Below, piece by piece: positions 23,401 through 30,310 of a stretch of DNA of 39,914 bases. The notes beneath the pieces are model-generated. The model was not told where the DNA came from. It ran no database searches and was given only the letters and a program-made list of their open reading frames with translations. A program made the translations under genes and the position numbers. Numbering within the stretch: the first letter of the stretch is position 1; each line of letters begins with the position of its first letter. Source of the stretch: Bacteroidales bacterium UBA1199 (GTDB lineage Bacteria > Bacteroidota > Bacteroidia > Bacteroidales > UBA932); assembly GCA_002309795.1 (NCBI GenBank), contig DBXZ01000046.1, positions 17,164 to 57,077 on the forward strand, read 5' to 3'.

Positions 23401-24062
23401 AACCCATCCGCGAGACCCTGCAACGCTTTGTCCGCGAGGAGATTCTCCCTCGCTACGACGCCTTCGATCCCGGACACCAGAGAGACCACGCGGAAGCGGT
23501 GATCGCCCAGGCGCTGGAATTGGCGGAGCATTATGATGTTGATCCCGAAATCCTCTTTGTAGCAGCAGCTTATCATGACCTGGGGATCGCGGAAGGCCGC
23601 GAGACGCACCACCTGGTCTCCGGGCGCATCATCCGCAGTGATTATCGATTGCTGCAGTGGCTTACGCCCGAAACAGTCGAACTGGCCGCACAGGCTGCGG
23701 AAGACCATCGGGCCTCGTCCGACCGCGCACCGCGCACCCTCTACGGACGCATCATTGCGGAAGCGGACCGGCTGATCGAACCTGAAACCGTGATCCGCCG
23801 CACCGTGGAATACGGTTTTTCCCACTATCCCGAACTGGACCGTGAAGGCCATTGGCAGCGCACGCTGGACCATCTGCACGAAAAATATGCTGAAGGCGGA
23901 TATCTGAAACTCTGGATTCCCGAATCAAACAACGCGCAGCGGCTGGCCGAACTGCGCGCCATGATTGCCGACGAGGCGGCCCTTCGCACCCGATTTGAAA
24001 AATACTACGACTTATGCCTTACATCATCCGCAACGAATCGCTCTGGAAAGAGGGCGCACTGA
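23397..24062 (+). CDS. HD-domain phosphohydrolase
   Basis: 221 residues. Metal ligands follow the HD pattern: His31 in QRDHAEAV, the His60-Asp61 doublet in AAAYHDLG and a distal Asp in AEADRL. His in GRETHHLVSG and DHRASS may add to the site. It is probably a nucleotide or phosphoester hydrolase. The start overlaps the amidase stop (ATGA), and the end overlaps sahH by 49 bases, so its last 15 or so residues are read in a second frame through the sahH start. The substrate is unknown. Confidence 0.82.
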   Translation: MKPIRETLQRFVREEILPRYDAFDPGHQRDHAEAVIAQALELAEHYDVDPEILFVAAAYHDLGIAEGRETHHLVSGRIIRSDYRLLQWLTPETVELAAQAAEDHRASSDRAPRTLYGRIIAEADRLIEPETVIRRTVEYGFSHYPELDREGHWQRTLDHLHEKYAEGGYLKLWIPESNNAQRLAELRAMIADEAALRTRFEKYYDLCLTSSATNRSGKRAH

Positions 24063-25261
24063 AAATAGACTGGGTCCGCCACCACATGCCGCTGCTGCGC
24101 GGCCTGGAGGCAGAATTTTCGCAAGAAAAACCCTTCGCCGACCTGCGAATCGCACTTTCCGTGCACCTTGAGGCCAAGACGGCTTATCTCTGCAAAGTGC
24201 TCGCCGCCGGCGGCGCCGAGATGTATGTCACGGGCAGCAATCCCCTCTCCACACAAGACGACGTAGCGGCCGCCCTGGTTCACGACGGACTGAACGTCTT
24301 TGCCTGGTATGGAGCGACTTCTGAAGAATATGAAGCCCACATCCGTCGCGTGCTGGAGGTGGGACCGGGCATCATCATCGACGACGGCGGCGACCTGGTT
24401 TCGCTGCTGCACGCCGAATACCCGCAGCTGATTCCGGGTGTGCTGGGCGGCTGCGAGGAGACCACCACGGGCATCCTGCGCCTGCAGGCGATGGACCGCG
24501 AAGGAAAGCTCCGCTTCCCGATGATGCTGGTCAACAATGCCGATTGCAAGCACCTGTTCGACAACCGCTACGGCACCGGTCAGTCGGTCTGGGACGGCAT
24601 CAACCGCACCACGAACCTGATCGTGGCGGGCAAGACGGTGGTCGTGGCCGGTTACGGCTGGTGCGGCAAGGGCGTTGCCATGCGCGCCAAAGGACTGGGT
24701 GCCAAGGTGATTGTCACCGAAGTCAATCCGGTCAAAGCCATGGAGGCGGTGATGGACGGTTTCCGCGTGATGACGATGGACGAGGCCGCCCCGCTGGGCG
24801 ATCTTTTCGTGACCGTCACGGGCTGCCGCGACGTGGTGACCCCCGCACACTTTGCCGTGATGAAAGACGGCGCCATCTGCTGCAATGCCGGTCATTTTGA
24901 CGTGGAGGTCGATGTCGCCGGACTGCAGAAAATGGCCGTAGAAGCCCGCGAAGCCCGCAAAAACATCATGGGTTACCGCCTGGAAGACGGCCGCCGGATC
25001 TATGTATTGGCCGAAGGCCGCCTGGTCAACCTGGCAGCAGGAGACGGCCATCCGGCGGAGATTATGGACATGTCGTTTGCCATCCAGGCGCTCAGCGCGC
25101 GTTACCTGGTGGCGCATCCCAATCTCAAAGAGGCCCCGGGCAGCAAACTGCACGACGTCCCCGCCGAGATCGACGAAGAGGTGGCCCGCCGCAAAATAAA
25201 AGACTGGGGCCTGCGCATCGACGCGCTGACCCCGGCCCAGAAGAAGTATCTTTTCGGGTAA
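24014..25261 (+). CDS. ahcY: S-adenosylhomocysteine hydrolase, short archaeal/Thermotoga type
   Basis: 415 residues. It splits S-adenosylhomocysteine (or, in some archaea, S-inosylhomocysteine) to homocysteine and the nucleoside using bound NAD. Signatures are HLEAKTA at 51-57, SNPLSTQDD at 75-83, EETTTG at 148-153, DNRYGTGQS at 183-191 and the NAD loop GYGWCGKG at 213-220. It lacks the roughly 40-60 extra residues and the C-terminal DHYRY of the usual bacterial/eukaryotic enzyme, and ends LTPAQKKYLFG like archaeal and Thermotoga forms. The ATG lies inside the HD gene. It closes the operon before a long hairpin. Confidence 0.93.
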   Translation: MPYIIRNESLWKEGALKIDWVRHHMPLLRGLEAEFSQEKPFADLRIALSVHLEAKTAYLCKVLAAGGAEMYVTGSNPLSTQDDVAAALVHDGLNVFAWYGATSEEYEAHIRRVLEVGPGIIIDDGGDLVSLLHAEYPQLIPGVLGGCEETTTGILRLQAMDREGKLRFPMMLVNNADCKHLFDNRYGTGQSVWDGINRTTNLIVAGKTVVVAGYGWCGKGVAMRAKGLGAKVIVTEVNPVKAMEAVMDGFRVMTMDEAAPLGDLFVTVTGCRDVVTPAHFAVMKDGAICCNAGHFDVEVDVAGLQKMAVEAREARKNIMGYRLEDGRRIYVLAEGRLVNLAAGDGHPAEIMDMSFAIQALSARYLVAHPNLKEAPGSKLHDVPAEIDEEVARRKIKDWGLRIDALTPAQKKYLFG

Positions 25262-25288
25262 CCCAGCCCTGCAGCCGGCAAGTTTTAA

Positions 25289-25336
25289 GCCTTGGCACTT
25301 AACTCGCTGGGGGAACAGCCAGTTAGGTGCCAAGGC
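25289..25336. repeat. Long near-perfect hairpin after sahH
   Basis: Arms GCCTTGGCACTTAACT (25289-25304) and AGTTAGGTGCCAAGGC (25321-25336) pair over 16 positions with one G-U. An inner GCTG/CAGC pairing lies in the 16-base loop, and GTTTT/AAAAAC flanks could lengthen the stem. It sits between the convergent sahH and DUF4923 genes. A U-tract is weak on both strands, so the terminator call is uncertain. Confidence 0.55.
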
Positions 25337-25351
25337 AAAAACGCCCGCGGA

Positions 25352-25975
25352 CTATTTGATTTTCGCCATATCGAAGCCGAGCTTCATGCCGCTGTAGTTC
25401 TTGATCAGAGAATTGATGGTGGCAATGGTCTGGTTGGATCCGGCGGTGGCTGCGGTGAGTTTCTTGAGGAACTTCAGCAGGGAGTTGGCTTTGAAGAGAA
25501 TCTTCATGCCGTCGTTGGTGACGGAAGCCGTTCCGGAAATCTTCGGGAGTTTCACCCCCTTGGCAAAGGTCATGGTGATGTCGCTGCCGTTGATGGTATA
25601 GGTGCCGGAATAGATCTTATCTCCGTAAGCTACCGCGAAGGAACTGTCGGCGGCAAATGCCATCTTGAAAGCGCCGGCCTTGATGCCGATTTTCTCCAGA
25701 TACGGGTCGATCTGTGCTGCCAGGGTATTGGAAGCTGCTGCAGCTGCAACGTTGGCGGTAACGTCTTCACTGGTGAGGGCGATGGCGGAACCTTTGAAAT
25801 CCCAGTTACCGATAATGCTGGCGTTCAATGAAATACCGGTTACGTTTTCAAGTACGTTCTTGACGGTTTCATTGCCGGTGATGTTCTTCAGCAGGCTGCC
25901 GAGTCCGGATTGCGCAGAGAGGGGAGCGGTTGCAAACAGTGCAAGTGCTGCAATGGCGATAAGATGCTTTTTCAT
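25352..25975 (-). CDS. Secreted DUF4923-family protein
   Basis: 207 residues from the ATG at 25975. Residues 1-21 form a signal peptide ending LSAQ (MKKHLIAIAALALFATAPLSA). The mature part has NVLENVTG, IIGNWDFKGSAIALTSEDV, an alanine-rich helix, then beta-rich repeats (YSGTYTINGSDITMTF, GTASVTNDGMKILFKAN). This matches the DUF4923 layout I know from Bacteroides/Prevotella, a lipocalin-like secreted family with no known function. It is monocistronic with its own promoter and convergent to sahH. Confidence 0.8.
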   Translation of the reverse strand: MKKHLIAIAALALFATAPLSAQSGLGSLLKNITGNETVKNVLENVTGISLNASIIGNWDFKGSAIALTSEDVTANVAAAAASNTLAAQIDPYLEKIGIKAGAFKMAFAADSSFAVAYGDKIYSGTYTINGSDITMTFAKGVKLPKISGTASVTNDGMKILFKANSLLKFLKKLTAATAGSNQTIATINSLIKNYSGMKLGFDMAKIK

Positions 25976-25998
25976 GTTTTTGAGATTGAATTTTGTTC

Positions 25999-26006
25999 CA
26001 AAGTTA
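25999..26006 (-). promoter_or_regulatory. -7 promoter box of the DUF4923 gene
   Basis: TAACTTTG on the minus strand is an exact TAnnTTTG match 23 bases upstream of the ATG at 25975. Confidence 0.7.
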
Positions 26007-26039
26007 AACAATTATCGGCCCACCGCGCAAGAAAAAACG

Positions 26040-26047
26040 TATTTTTG
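26040..26047 (+). promoter_or_regulatory. -7 promoter box of the cobW gene
   Basis: TATTTTTG is an exact TAnnTTTG match 31 bases before the ATG at 26079. Confidence 0.7.
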
Positions 26048-26078
26048 CGTAAAGAAACGTTTGTAAACGACTGTAGAG

Positions 26079-27272
26079 ATGACTCCGTCCAAAGAGATTC
26101 CCGTTCTGCTGCTGACCGGTTACCTGGGCAGCGGAAAAACCACCCTGCTCAACAGAATCCTGAACAACCGTCGCGGTATCCGTTTTGCCGTGATTGTCAA
26201 CGATATCGGCGAGGTGAACATAGACGCCGACCTGATCCAGCAGGGCGGGGTCGTAGGACAGGGTGACGACAGTCTCGTAGCGCTCCAGAACGGTTGCATC
26301 TGCTGCACGTTGAAGATGGATCTGGTCAAGCAGTTGAGCGACCTGATCGCCCTTCAGCGGTTCGATTATGTGGTGATCGAGGCCAGCGGTATCTGCGAGC
26401 CGGGCCCGATTGCCCAGACCATCTGCTCGATTCCCTCCCTGGGCGGCAGTTTCGTCAAAAACGGCACTCCCAGGTTGGACTGTATCGTCACGGTTGTGGA
26501 CGCGCTGCGCATGCTGGACGAATTTGAGTGCGGCGATAAGTTGATGAACCAGAAGCTCGACGAAGACGATATCGAGAACCTGGTCATCCAGCAGATTGAA
26601 TTCTGCAACCTGATTCTGCTCAACAAGGCCTCCGAGCTAACGGAAGCGCAGTTGGGAAAGGTCCGCGCCATTGTCCGGGCCCTGCAGCCCAAGGCGGAAA
26701 TCATAGCCTGCGACTATTGCGACGTGGAATTGGACCGCCTGCTGAATACCGGCCTCTTCGATTTCGACAGCGTTGCGGCGTCTGCGAGCTGGATTCAGGA
26801 GGTTGAAGGACACCATGATGAAGACGACGATGATGACGAGGAAGAGGAGCATCACCACGGACACGAACATCATCACCACCATCATCACGATGAGGGTGAG
26901 GCGCTGGAGTACGGCATCGAAACGTTCGTATATTTCCGACGCAGGCCGTTCGATATCAATAAGTTCGACTTTTTTGTGGGAAAGAACTGGCCCAAGAACG
27001 TCATCCGCGCCAAGGGGATATGCTACTTTGAAGACGAGTTCGATTCGTGCTATATCTTCGAGCAGGCGGGACGCCAGATGTCGCTGCGCAACGCGGGCGA
27101 CTGGTTCGCCACGATGCCGCCCGAGGAGCTGCGCGGCATGATGGAACGCGACGCCAACCTGCGCCGCGACTGGGACCCGACCTACGGGGACCGCATGCAA
27201 AAGCTGGTCTTCATAGGTCAGCATCTGGACCGCGAGGCCATCACCCGCGGCCTGGATTTCTGTCTGGTATAA
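26079..27272 (+). CDS. CobW/YjiA-family metallochaperone GTPase (COG0523)
   Basis: 397 residues. The P-loop GYLGSGKT is at 14-21, the metal-binding CxCC motif at Cys73, 75, 76 (NGCICCTL), and LNKASEL serves for guanine. Between the GTPase and the C-terminal CobW_C domain lies a tract of Asp, Glu and His (about 245-275) with runs of five Asp, four Glu and seven His, a likely zinc/metal reservoir. COG0523 proteins hand Zn, Co or Fe to client enzymes under metal limitation. No Zur-type operator could be recognised upstream. A Dabb protein follows 14 bases later. Confidence 0.92.
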   Translation: MTPSKEIPVLLLTGYLGSGKTTLLNRILNNRRGIRFAVIVNDIGEVNIDADLIQQGGVVGQGDDSLVALQNGCICCTLKMDLVKQLSDLIALQRFDYVVIEASGICEPGPIAQTICSIPSLGGSFVKNGTPRLDCIVTVVDALRMLDEFECGDKLMNQKLDEDDIENLVIQQIEFCNLILLNKASELTEAQLGKVRAIVRALQPKAEIIACDYCDVELDRLLNTGLFDFDSVAASASWIQEVEGHHDEDDDDDEEEEHHHGHEHHHHHHHDEGEALEYGIETFVYFRRRPFDINKFDFFVGKNWPKNVIRAKGICYFEDEFDSCYIFEQAGRQMSLRNAGDWFATMPPEELRGMMERDANLRRDWDPTYGDRMQKLVFIGQHLDREAITRGLDFCLV

Positions 27273-27286
27273 TACTGTAAAACGAT

Positions 27287-27592
27287 ATGGTAAAGCACAT
27301 CATTCTCTGGACGCTCAATCCGGAACTCTCCGAAGATGAAAAACAAAACGTGAAGGATGGCATCAAAGCCGGCCTGGAAGGCCTTGTGGGCAAGGTTCCG
27401 GGACTCATTGACGTGAAGGTGCAGACGGCCGGCCGCCTGGATTCTTCAAATGCGGACCTGATGCTGGACTGCACACTGGAAAACGCGGAGGCGCTGAAAG
27501 TCTACGCCACCCATCCGGAACACCTGGCAGTGGCCAACGGCAAGGTGCGACCTTACACCGTGCAGCGCGCCTGCCTGGACTACGAGTTTTAG
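27287..27592 (+). CDS. Dabb-family (stress-responsive alpha/beta barrel) protein
   Basis: 101 residues forming one ferredoxin-like alpha/beta barrel. VKHIILWTLNPELSEDE at the N terminus, VPGLIDVKV in the middle and YATHPEHLAV near residue 75 are Dabb signatures. Such proteins dimerise; some are enzymes, most have no known role. It is likely co-transcribed with cobW. The stop codon lies in a 12-bp palindrome (27588-27599) ahead of the convergent flavo-diiron gene. Confidence 0.9.
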   Translation: MVKHIILWTLNPELSEDEKQNVKDGIKAGLEGLVGKVPGLIDVKVQTAGRLDSSNADLMLDCTLENAEALKVYATHPEHLAVANGKVRPYTVQRACLDYEF

Positions 27593-27599
27593 CGCTAAA
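27588..27599. repeat. 12-bp palindrome at convergent gene ends
   Basis: TTTAGCGCTAAA is a perfect palindrome covering the Dabb stop codon, 3 bases before the end of the opposing flavoprotein gene. It is too short for a firm terminator call. Confidence 0.35.
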
Positions 27600-27601
27600 G
27601 A

Positions 27602-28786
27602 CTATTTCAAAATTGCGTCGGCCAGGGATTCCAGGGCCGGCAGATCGGTGGTCTTCATTCGGCTTCGGATGGAGACCATCGGTTCTATCAGGGCAATCCC
27701 GTTCATCTCCGCAAGCATCTTCTTCATCTCGCGGCCCGCGGTCGGAGCCCAGGAACCGTTCTCGATCAGCGCCACGCGGCGGTTGCAGTACCCTTTGATC
27801 TGCAGGCGGTGCAGGAACTCGTACATGGGCGTGAAGAGGCCGGCATCATAAGAAGATGCGGCCAGAACCAGCGTGGAGTGGCGGAACGCATCTTCCACAT
27901 TCTCAGCGAAATCGCTGCGGCAGAGATCGCTCACCTCCAGCCGGCCGGCGCCTTTCGAGCGCAGGATCTCAGCCAGCTTTTCAGCGGCAGCCAGCGTACC
28001 GCCGTGAATGGAGGCGCAGGCAATAAAGATGCCTTCGGTCTCCACGGCATAGCTGCTCCAGGTATTGTAAAGGGAGACATAATCGCCCAGATTATCTTCC
28101 AGGATGGGCCCGTGCAGCGGACGGATGGTCCGGACGGGCAGCGCAGCCACCTTGCCCAGCAGCGTCTGAACCTGGGCACCGTATTTGCCCACAATATTGA
28201 AGTAGTATCGGCGGGCCTCGCAGCTCCAGTCGTCATCATCCCTGCCGTAGAATCCGCAGGTATCCAGCGCACCGAATTTGCCGAATGCATCGGCGCTGTA
28301 GAGGGCGCCGTCTGTCTCGTCGAAGGTCATCATCACCTCCGGCCAGTGAACCATGGGCGCAGCAATGAAACGCAGCTTGTGAGCGCCCAGCTCCAGGGTA
28401 TCCCCCTCGCCCACCGTCACGGTGCGGCCGGTAACGTCGATTCCCTCGAAGAACTGCGAGAGCATCTTGAGGGCCATCGCGCTGCAGACCAGTTTCAGGG
28501 CTGGATATTCGGCCAGCGTCCAGGCAATCAAGGCGGAGTGGTCCGGTTCCATGTGGTGCACCACCAGATAGTCCGGCATGCGGCCGCCGAGCGCTTCGCG
28601 CAGATTGGCCTTCCAGGCGTCAGCCGTCACACTGTCCGTCGTATCGAGAATGGCAACTTTCTCATCCAGAATCAGATAAGAGTTGTAAGCCATTCCTTCA
28701 GGCAGGATATACTGGCTTTCGAATAGGGTGCTGGTGTGGTCGTCGGTACCGATATAACGGACCTGGTCGTTGAGCGTGCGGATCAT
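27602..28786 (-). CDS. FprA-type A flavoprotein (flavo-diiron O2/NO reductase)
   Basis: 394 residues. The N-terminal beta-lactamase-like diiron domain has ligands in HHMEPDHS (His78, Glu80, Asp82, His83), His147, Asp166 and His225. The C-terminal flavodoxin domain (from about 255) begins FIACASIHGGTLAAAEKLAEIL and binds FMN. These cytosolic enzymes reduce O2 to water or NO to N2O and protect anaerobes. All diiron ligands are present. It is monocistronic and diverges from the HAD phosphatase. Confidence 0.92.
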   Translation of the reverse strand: MIRTLNDQVRYIGTDDHTSTLFESQYILPEGMAYNSYLILDEKVAILDTTDSVTADAWKANLREALGGRMPDYLVVHHMEPDHSALIAWTLAEYPALKLVCSAMALKMLSQFFEGIDVTGRTVTVGEGDTLELGAHKLRFIAAPMVHWPEVMMTFDETDGALYSADAFGKFGALDTCGFYGRDDDDWSCEARRYYFNIVGKYGAQVQTLLGKVAALPVRTIRPLHGPILEDNLGDYVSLYNTWSSYAVETEGIFIACASIHGGTLAAAEKLAEILRSKGAGRLEVSDLCRSDFAENVEDAFRHSTLVLAASSYDAGLFTPMYEFLHRLQIKGYCNRRVALIENGSWAPTAGREMKKMLAEMNGIALIEPMVSIRSRMKTTDLPALESLADAILK

Positions 28787-28811
28787 ACTGTTTCTGTTTT
28801 TTCGGATTTGA

Positions 28812-28819
28812 CAAAGATA
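28812..28819 (-). promoter_or_regulatory. -7 promoter box of the flavo-diiron gene
   Basis: TATCTTTG on the minus strand is an exact TAnnTTTG match 25 bases upstream of the ATG at 28786. Confidence 0.7.
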
Positions 28820-28827
28820 CGAAAAGG

Positions 28828-28859
28828 TTTGACAAATTGCCGCCGCCGAACTACCTTTG
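28828..28859 (+). promoter_or_regulatory. Full -33/-7 promoter of the HAD phosphatase gene
   Basis: TTTG (28828-28831), a 20-base spacer and TACCTTTG (28852-28859) match the Bacteroidetes consensus in both boxes. The predicted transcript start falls within a few bases of the GTG at 28865. Confidence 0.78.
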
Positions 28860-28864
28860 TGGCC

Positions 28865-29509
28865 GTGAAACCCATCCGGACTCTCATTTTCGATTTTGAC
28901 GGCACGCTGGCCGATACGGCCGACGGGATTGTGGCTACGGCCACCGAAACGCTGCGGCGCATGGGCGTGATCGGCGTGACGCCGGAGCAGATTCGCGCCA
29001 CGATCGGGTTGCCGCTGGGCGCGTCGCTTCGCATAGCCGGAAACCTGCCGGAGTCGCGCGAAGCGGAGTCAGTGGCCATCTACCGGGAGCTCTTCTCGCA
29101 ACTGGAACTGGGCCGGCTCCGCCTCTACCCGGGCGTGGTGGAAACCATCAAAGAGTTTGCTGCACGGGGCATTCCCATGGCCATCGCCACCTCGCGCGGA
29201 TGCAATTCGCTGGAACAGATTCTCTCCGGCTGGGGCCTGAGCGGCTATTTCCCCATCCGGGCCACAAGCGCGGACGGTTTCCCCTCCAAACCGGCTCCGG
29301 ATATGGTTCTGGCGCTGCTGGAGCGTCTCGGGGCAAAGGCGGACGAAACCCTCGTGGTGGGCGACACCACCTTCGACATCGAGATGGGCAACCGCGCGCA
29401 CTGCCGCACCTGCGCCGTTACATACGGAAACCACGTGCGCGAACGGCTGTTGACCGCATCGCCCACGTGGCTGATCGATGAGTTTGCCGCGTTGAAGCGG
29501 CTTCTATAG
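28865..29509 (+). CDS. HAD-superfamily phosphatase (phosphoglycolate phosphatase-like)
   Basis: 214 residues from the GTG at 28865. Motif I is FDFDGTLADT at residues 9-18, motif II the Thr/Ser in IATSRG, motif III the Lys in KPAPDM and motif IV VVGDTTFDIEMG. The alpha-helical cap between motifs I and II is the PGP/beta-phosphoglucomutase type. It hydrolyses a small phosphate ester such as phosphoglycolate; the substrate is not certain. The frame is open to 28736, but that crosses the promoter, and motif I needs the start at 28865. Its end overlaps the convergent SDR gene by six bases. Confidence 0.88.
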   Translation: MKPIRTLIFDFDGTLADTADGIVATATETLRRMGVIGVTPEQIRATIGLPLGASLRIAGNLPESREAESVAIYRELFSQLELGRLRLYPGVVETIKEFAARGIPMAIATSRGCNSLEQILSGWGLSGYFPIRATSADGFPSKPAPDMVLALLERLGAKADETLVVGDTTFDIEMGNRAHCRTCAVTYGNHVRERLLTASPTWLIDEFAALKRLL

Positions 29510-30310
29510 TTTTTCGCCGCCGGTAGCCGTGTTATCGCGCATGACCCGCGTCACGAGCGGACGGAACATCCTCATGAACGGAATCATCAGGTAGTTGTGC
29601 CATCCCGGTACGATATACCGGCGTCCGCGCAGGGCAGCGCGTACGATAATCCGTCCGCAACGTGCCGGACTCATCATGAAACCGGTAAGGCGCGCCAGGC
29701 GGGCCTTTCTCCGCGACAGGTTCAGCAGCCCGGTGTCGACCCCGCTGGGGGCAACCGTAGTAACCCTGACGCCCTTTTTGCGCACTTCACGCGAAAGGGA
29801 GACTGAGAAGTTTCGAATATAGGCTTTCGTAGCGCCATAGAGCGAGAGTCCGGCAAAACGCATGTAAACAGCATAGGAGGAGATGTTTACGATGTTTCCC
29901 CTGCCCCGCTCTGCCATCTCGCGCGCAAAGAGCAGCGAGAGGGTAGTCACGGCATGGACATTCAGGGAGAGGATGGCCTCCACACGCCCGCGGGGTACGT
30001 TCAGCGCATCTTCGCAGATGTACATGCCGGCATCGTTGACCAGCATCTCCACCACGAATTTGCGCGACTGGACCCAGGCATAGAGTTCGTCTGCAGCGGC
30101 GGGTTCGGCCAGGTCTGCGGTATGGACCGTAATCTGCCGTTCGTCGGACTTCTGGAGCTCGCGTGAGAGCTCATATTTCGCGTTTTTGAGCTTCTGCGGA
30201 GAGCGGCTGACCAGAATCAGCGAGTACCCCTTGCGAAGAAGACAGCGGGATACTTCCAGCCCGATTCCGGCGCTGCCGCCGGTCACCAACGCCCAACCTC
30301 TGTGCTTCAT
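29504..30310 (-). CDS. Short-chain dehydrogenase/reductase (SDR)
   Basis: 268 residues. The Rossmann motif is TGGSAGIG near the N terminus, then NDAG, the catalytic Ser in NISSYAVYM and YGATK with the Tyr-Lys pair. It is a classical NAD(P)-dependent SDR of the DltE/YqjQ-like group; the substrate is unknown. The C terminus is basic with a hydrophobic patch (WHNYLMIPFMRMF), which may touch the membrane. The ATG overlaps the potD stop (ATGA), so it belongs to the polyamine transporter operon. An extension to 30439 lies inside potD and is rejected. Confidence 0.88.
   Translation of the reverse strand: MKHRGWALVTGGSAGIGLEVSRCLLRKGYSLILVSRSPQKLKNAKYELSRELQKSDERQITVHTADLAEPAAADELYAWVQSRKFVVEMLVNDAGMYICEDALNVPRGRVEAILSLNVHAVTTLSLLFAREMAERGRGNIVNISSYAVYMRFAGLSLYGATKAYIRNFSVSLSREVRKKGVRVTTVAPSGVDTGLLNLSRRKARLARLTGFMMSPARCGRIIVRAALRGRRYIVPGWHNYLMIPFMRMFRPLVTRVMRDNTATGGEKL

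Noticed and set aside
24014..24062. Possible frameshift fusing the HD gene with sahH.
   Set aside because: Both proteins are complete in their own frames, with a good sahH N terminus (MPYIIRNESLWKEG); an overlap explains it.
25291..25306. TGGCAC-N5-TCGCT resembling a sigma-54 promoter.
   Set aside because: Second half mismatched, it is part of the hairpin arm, and there is no gene placed to be driven by it.
28736..28864. 43-codon upstream extension of the HAD phosphatase.
   Set aside because: It crosses the -33/-7 promoter and adds residues absent from the family.
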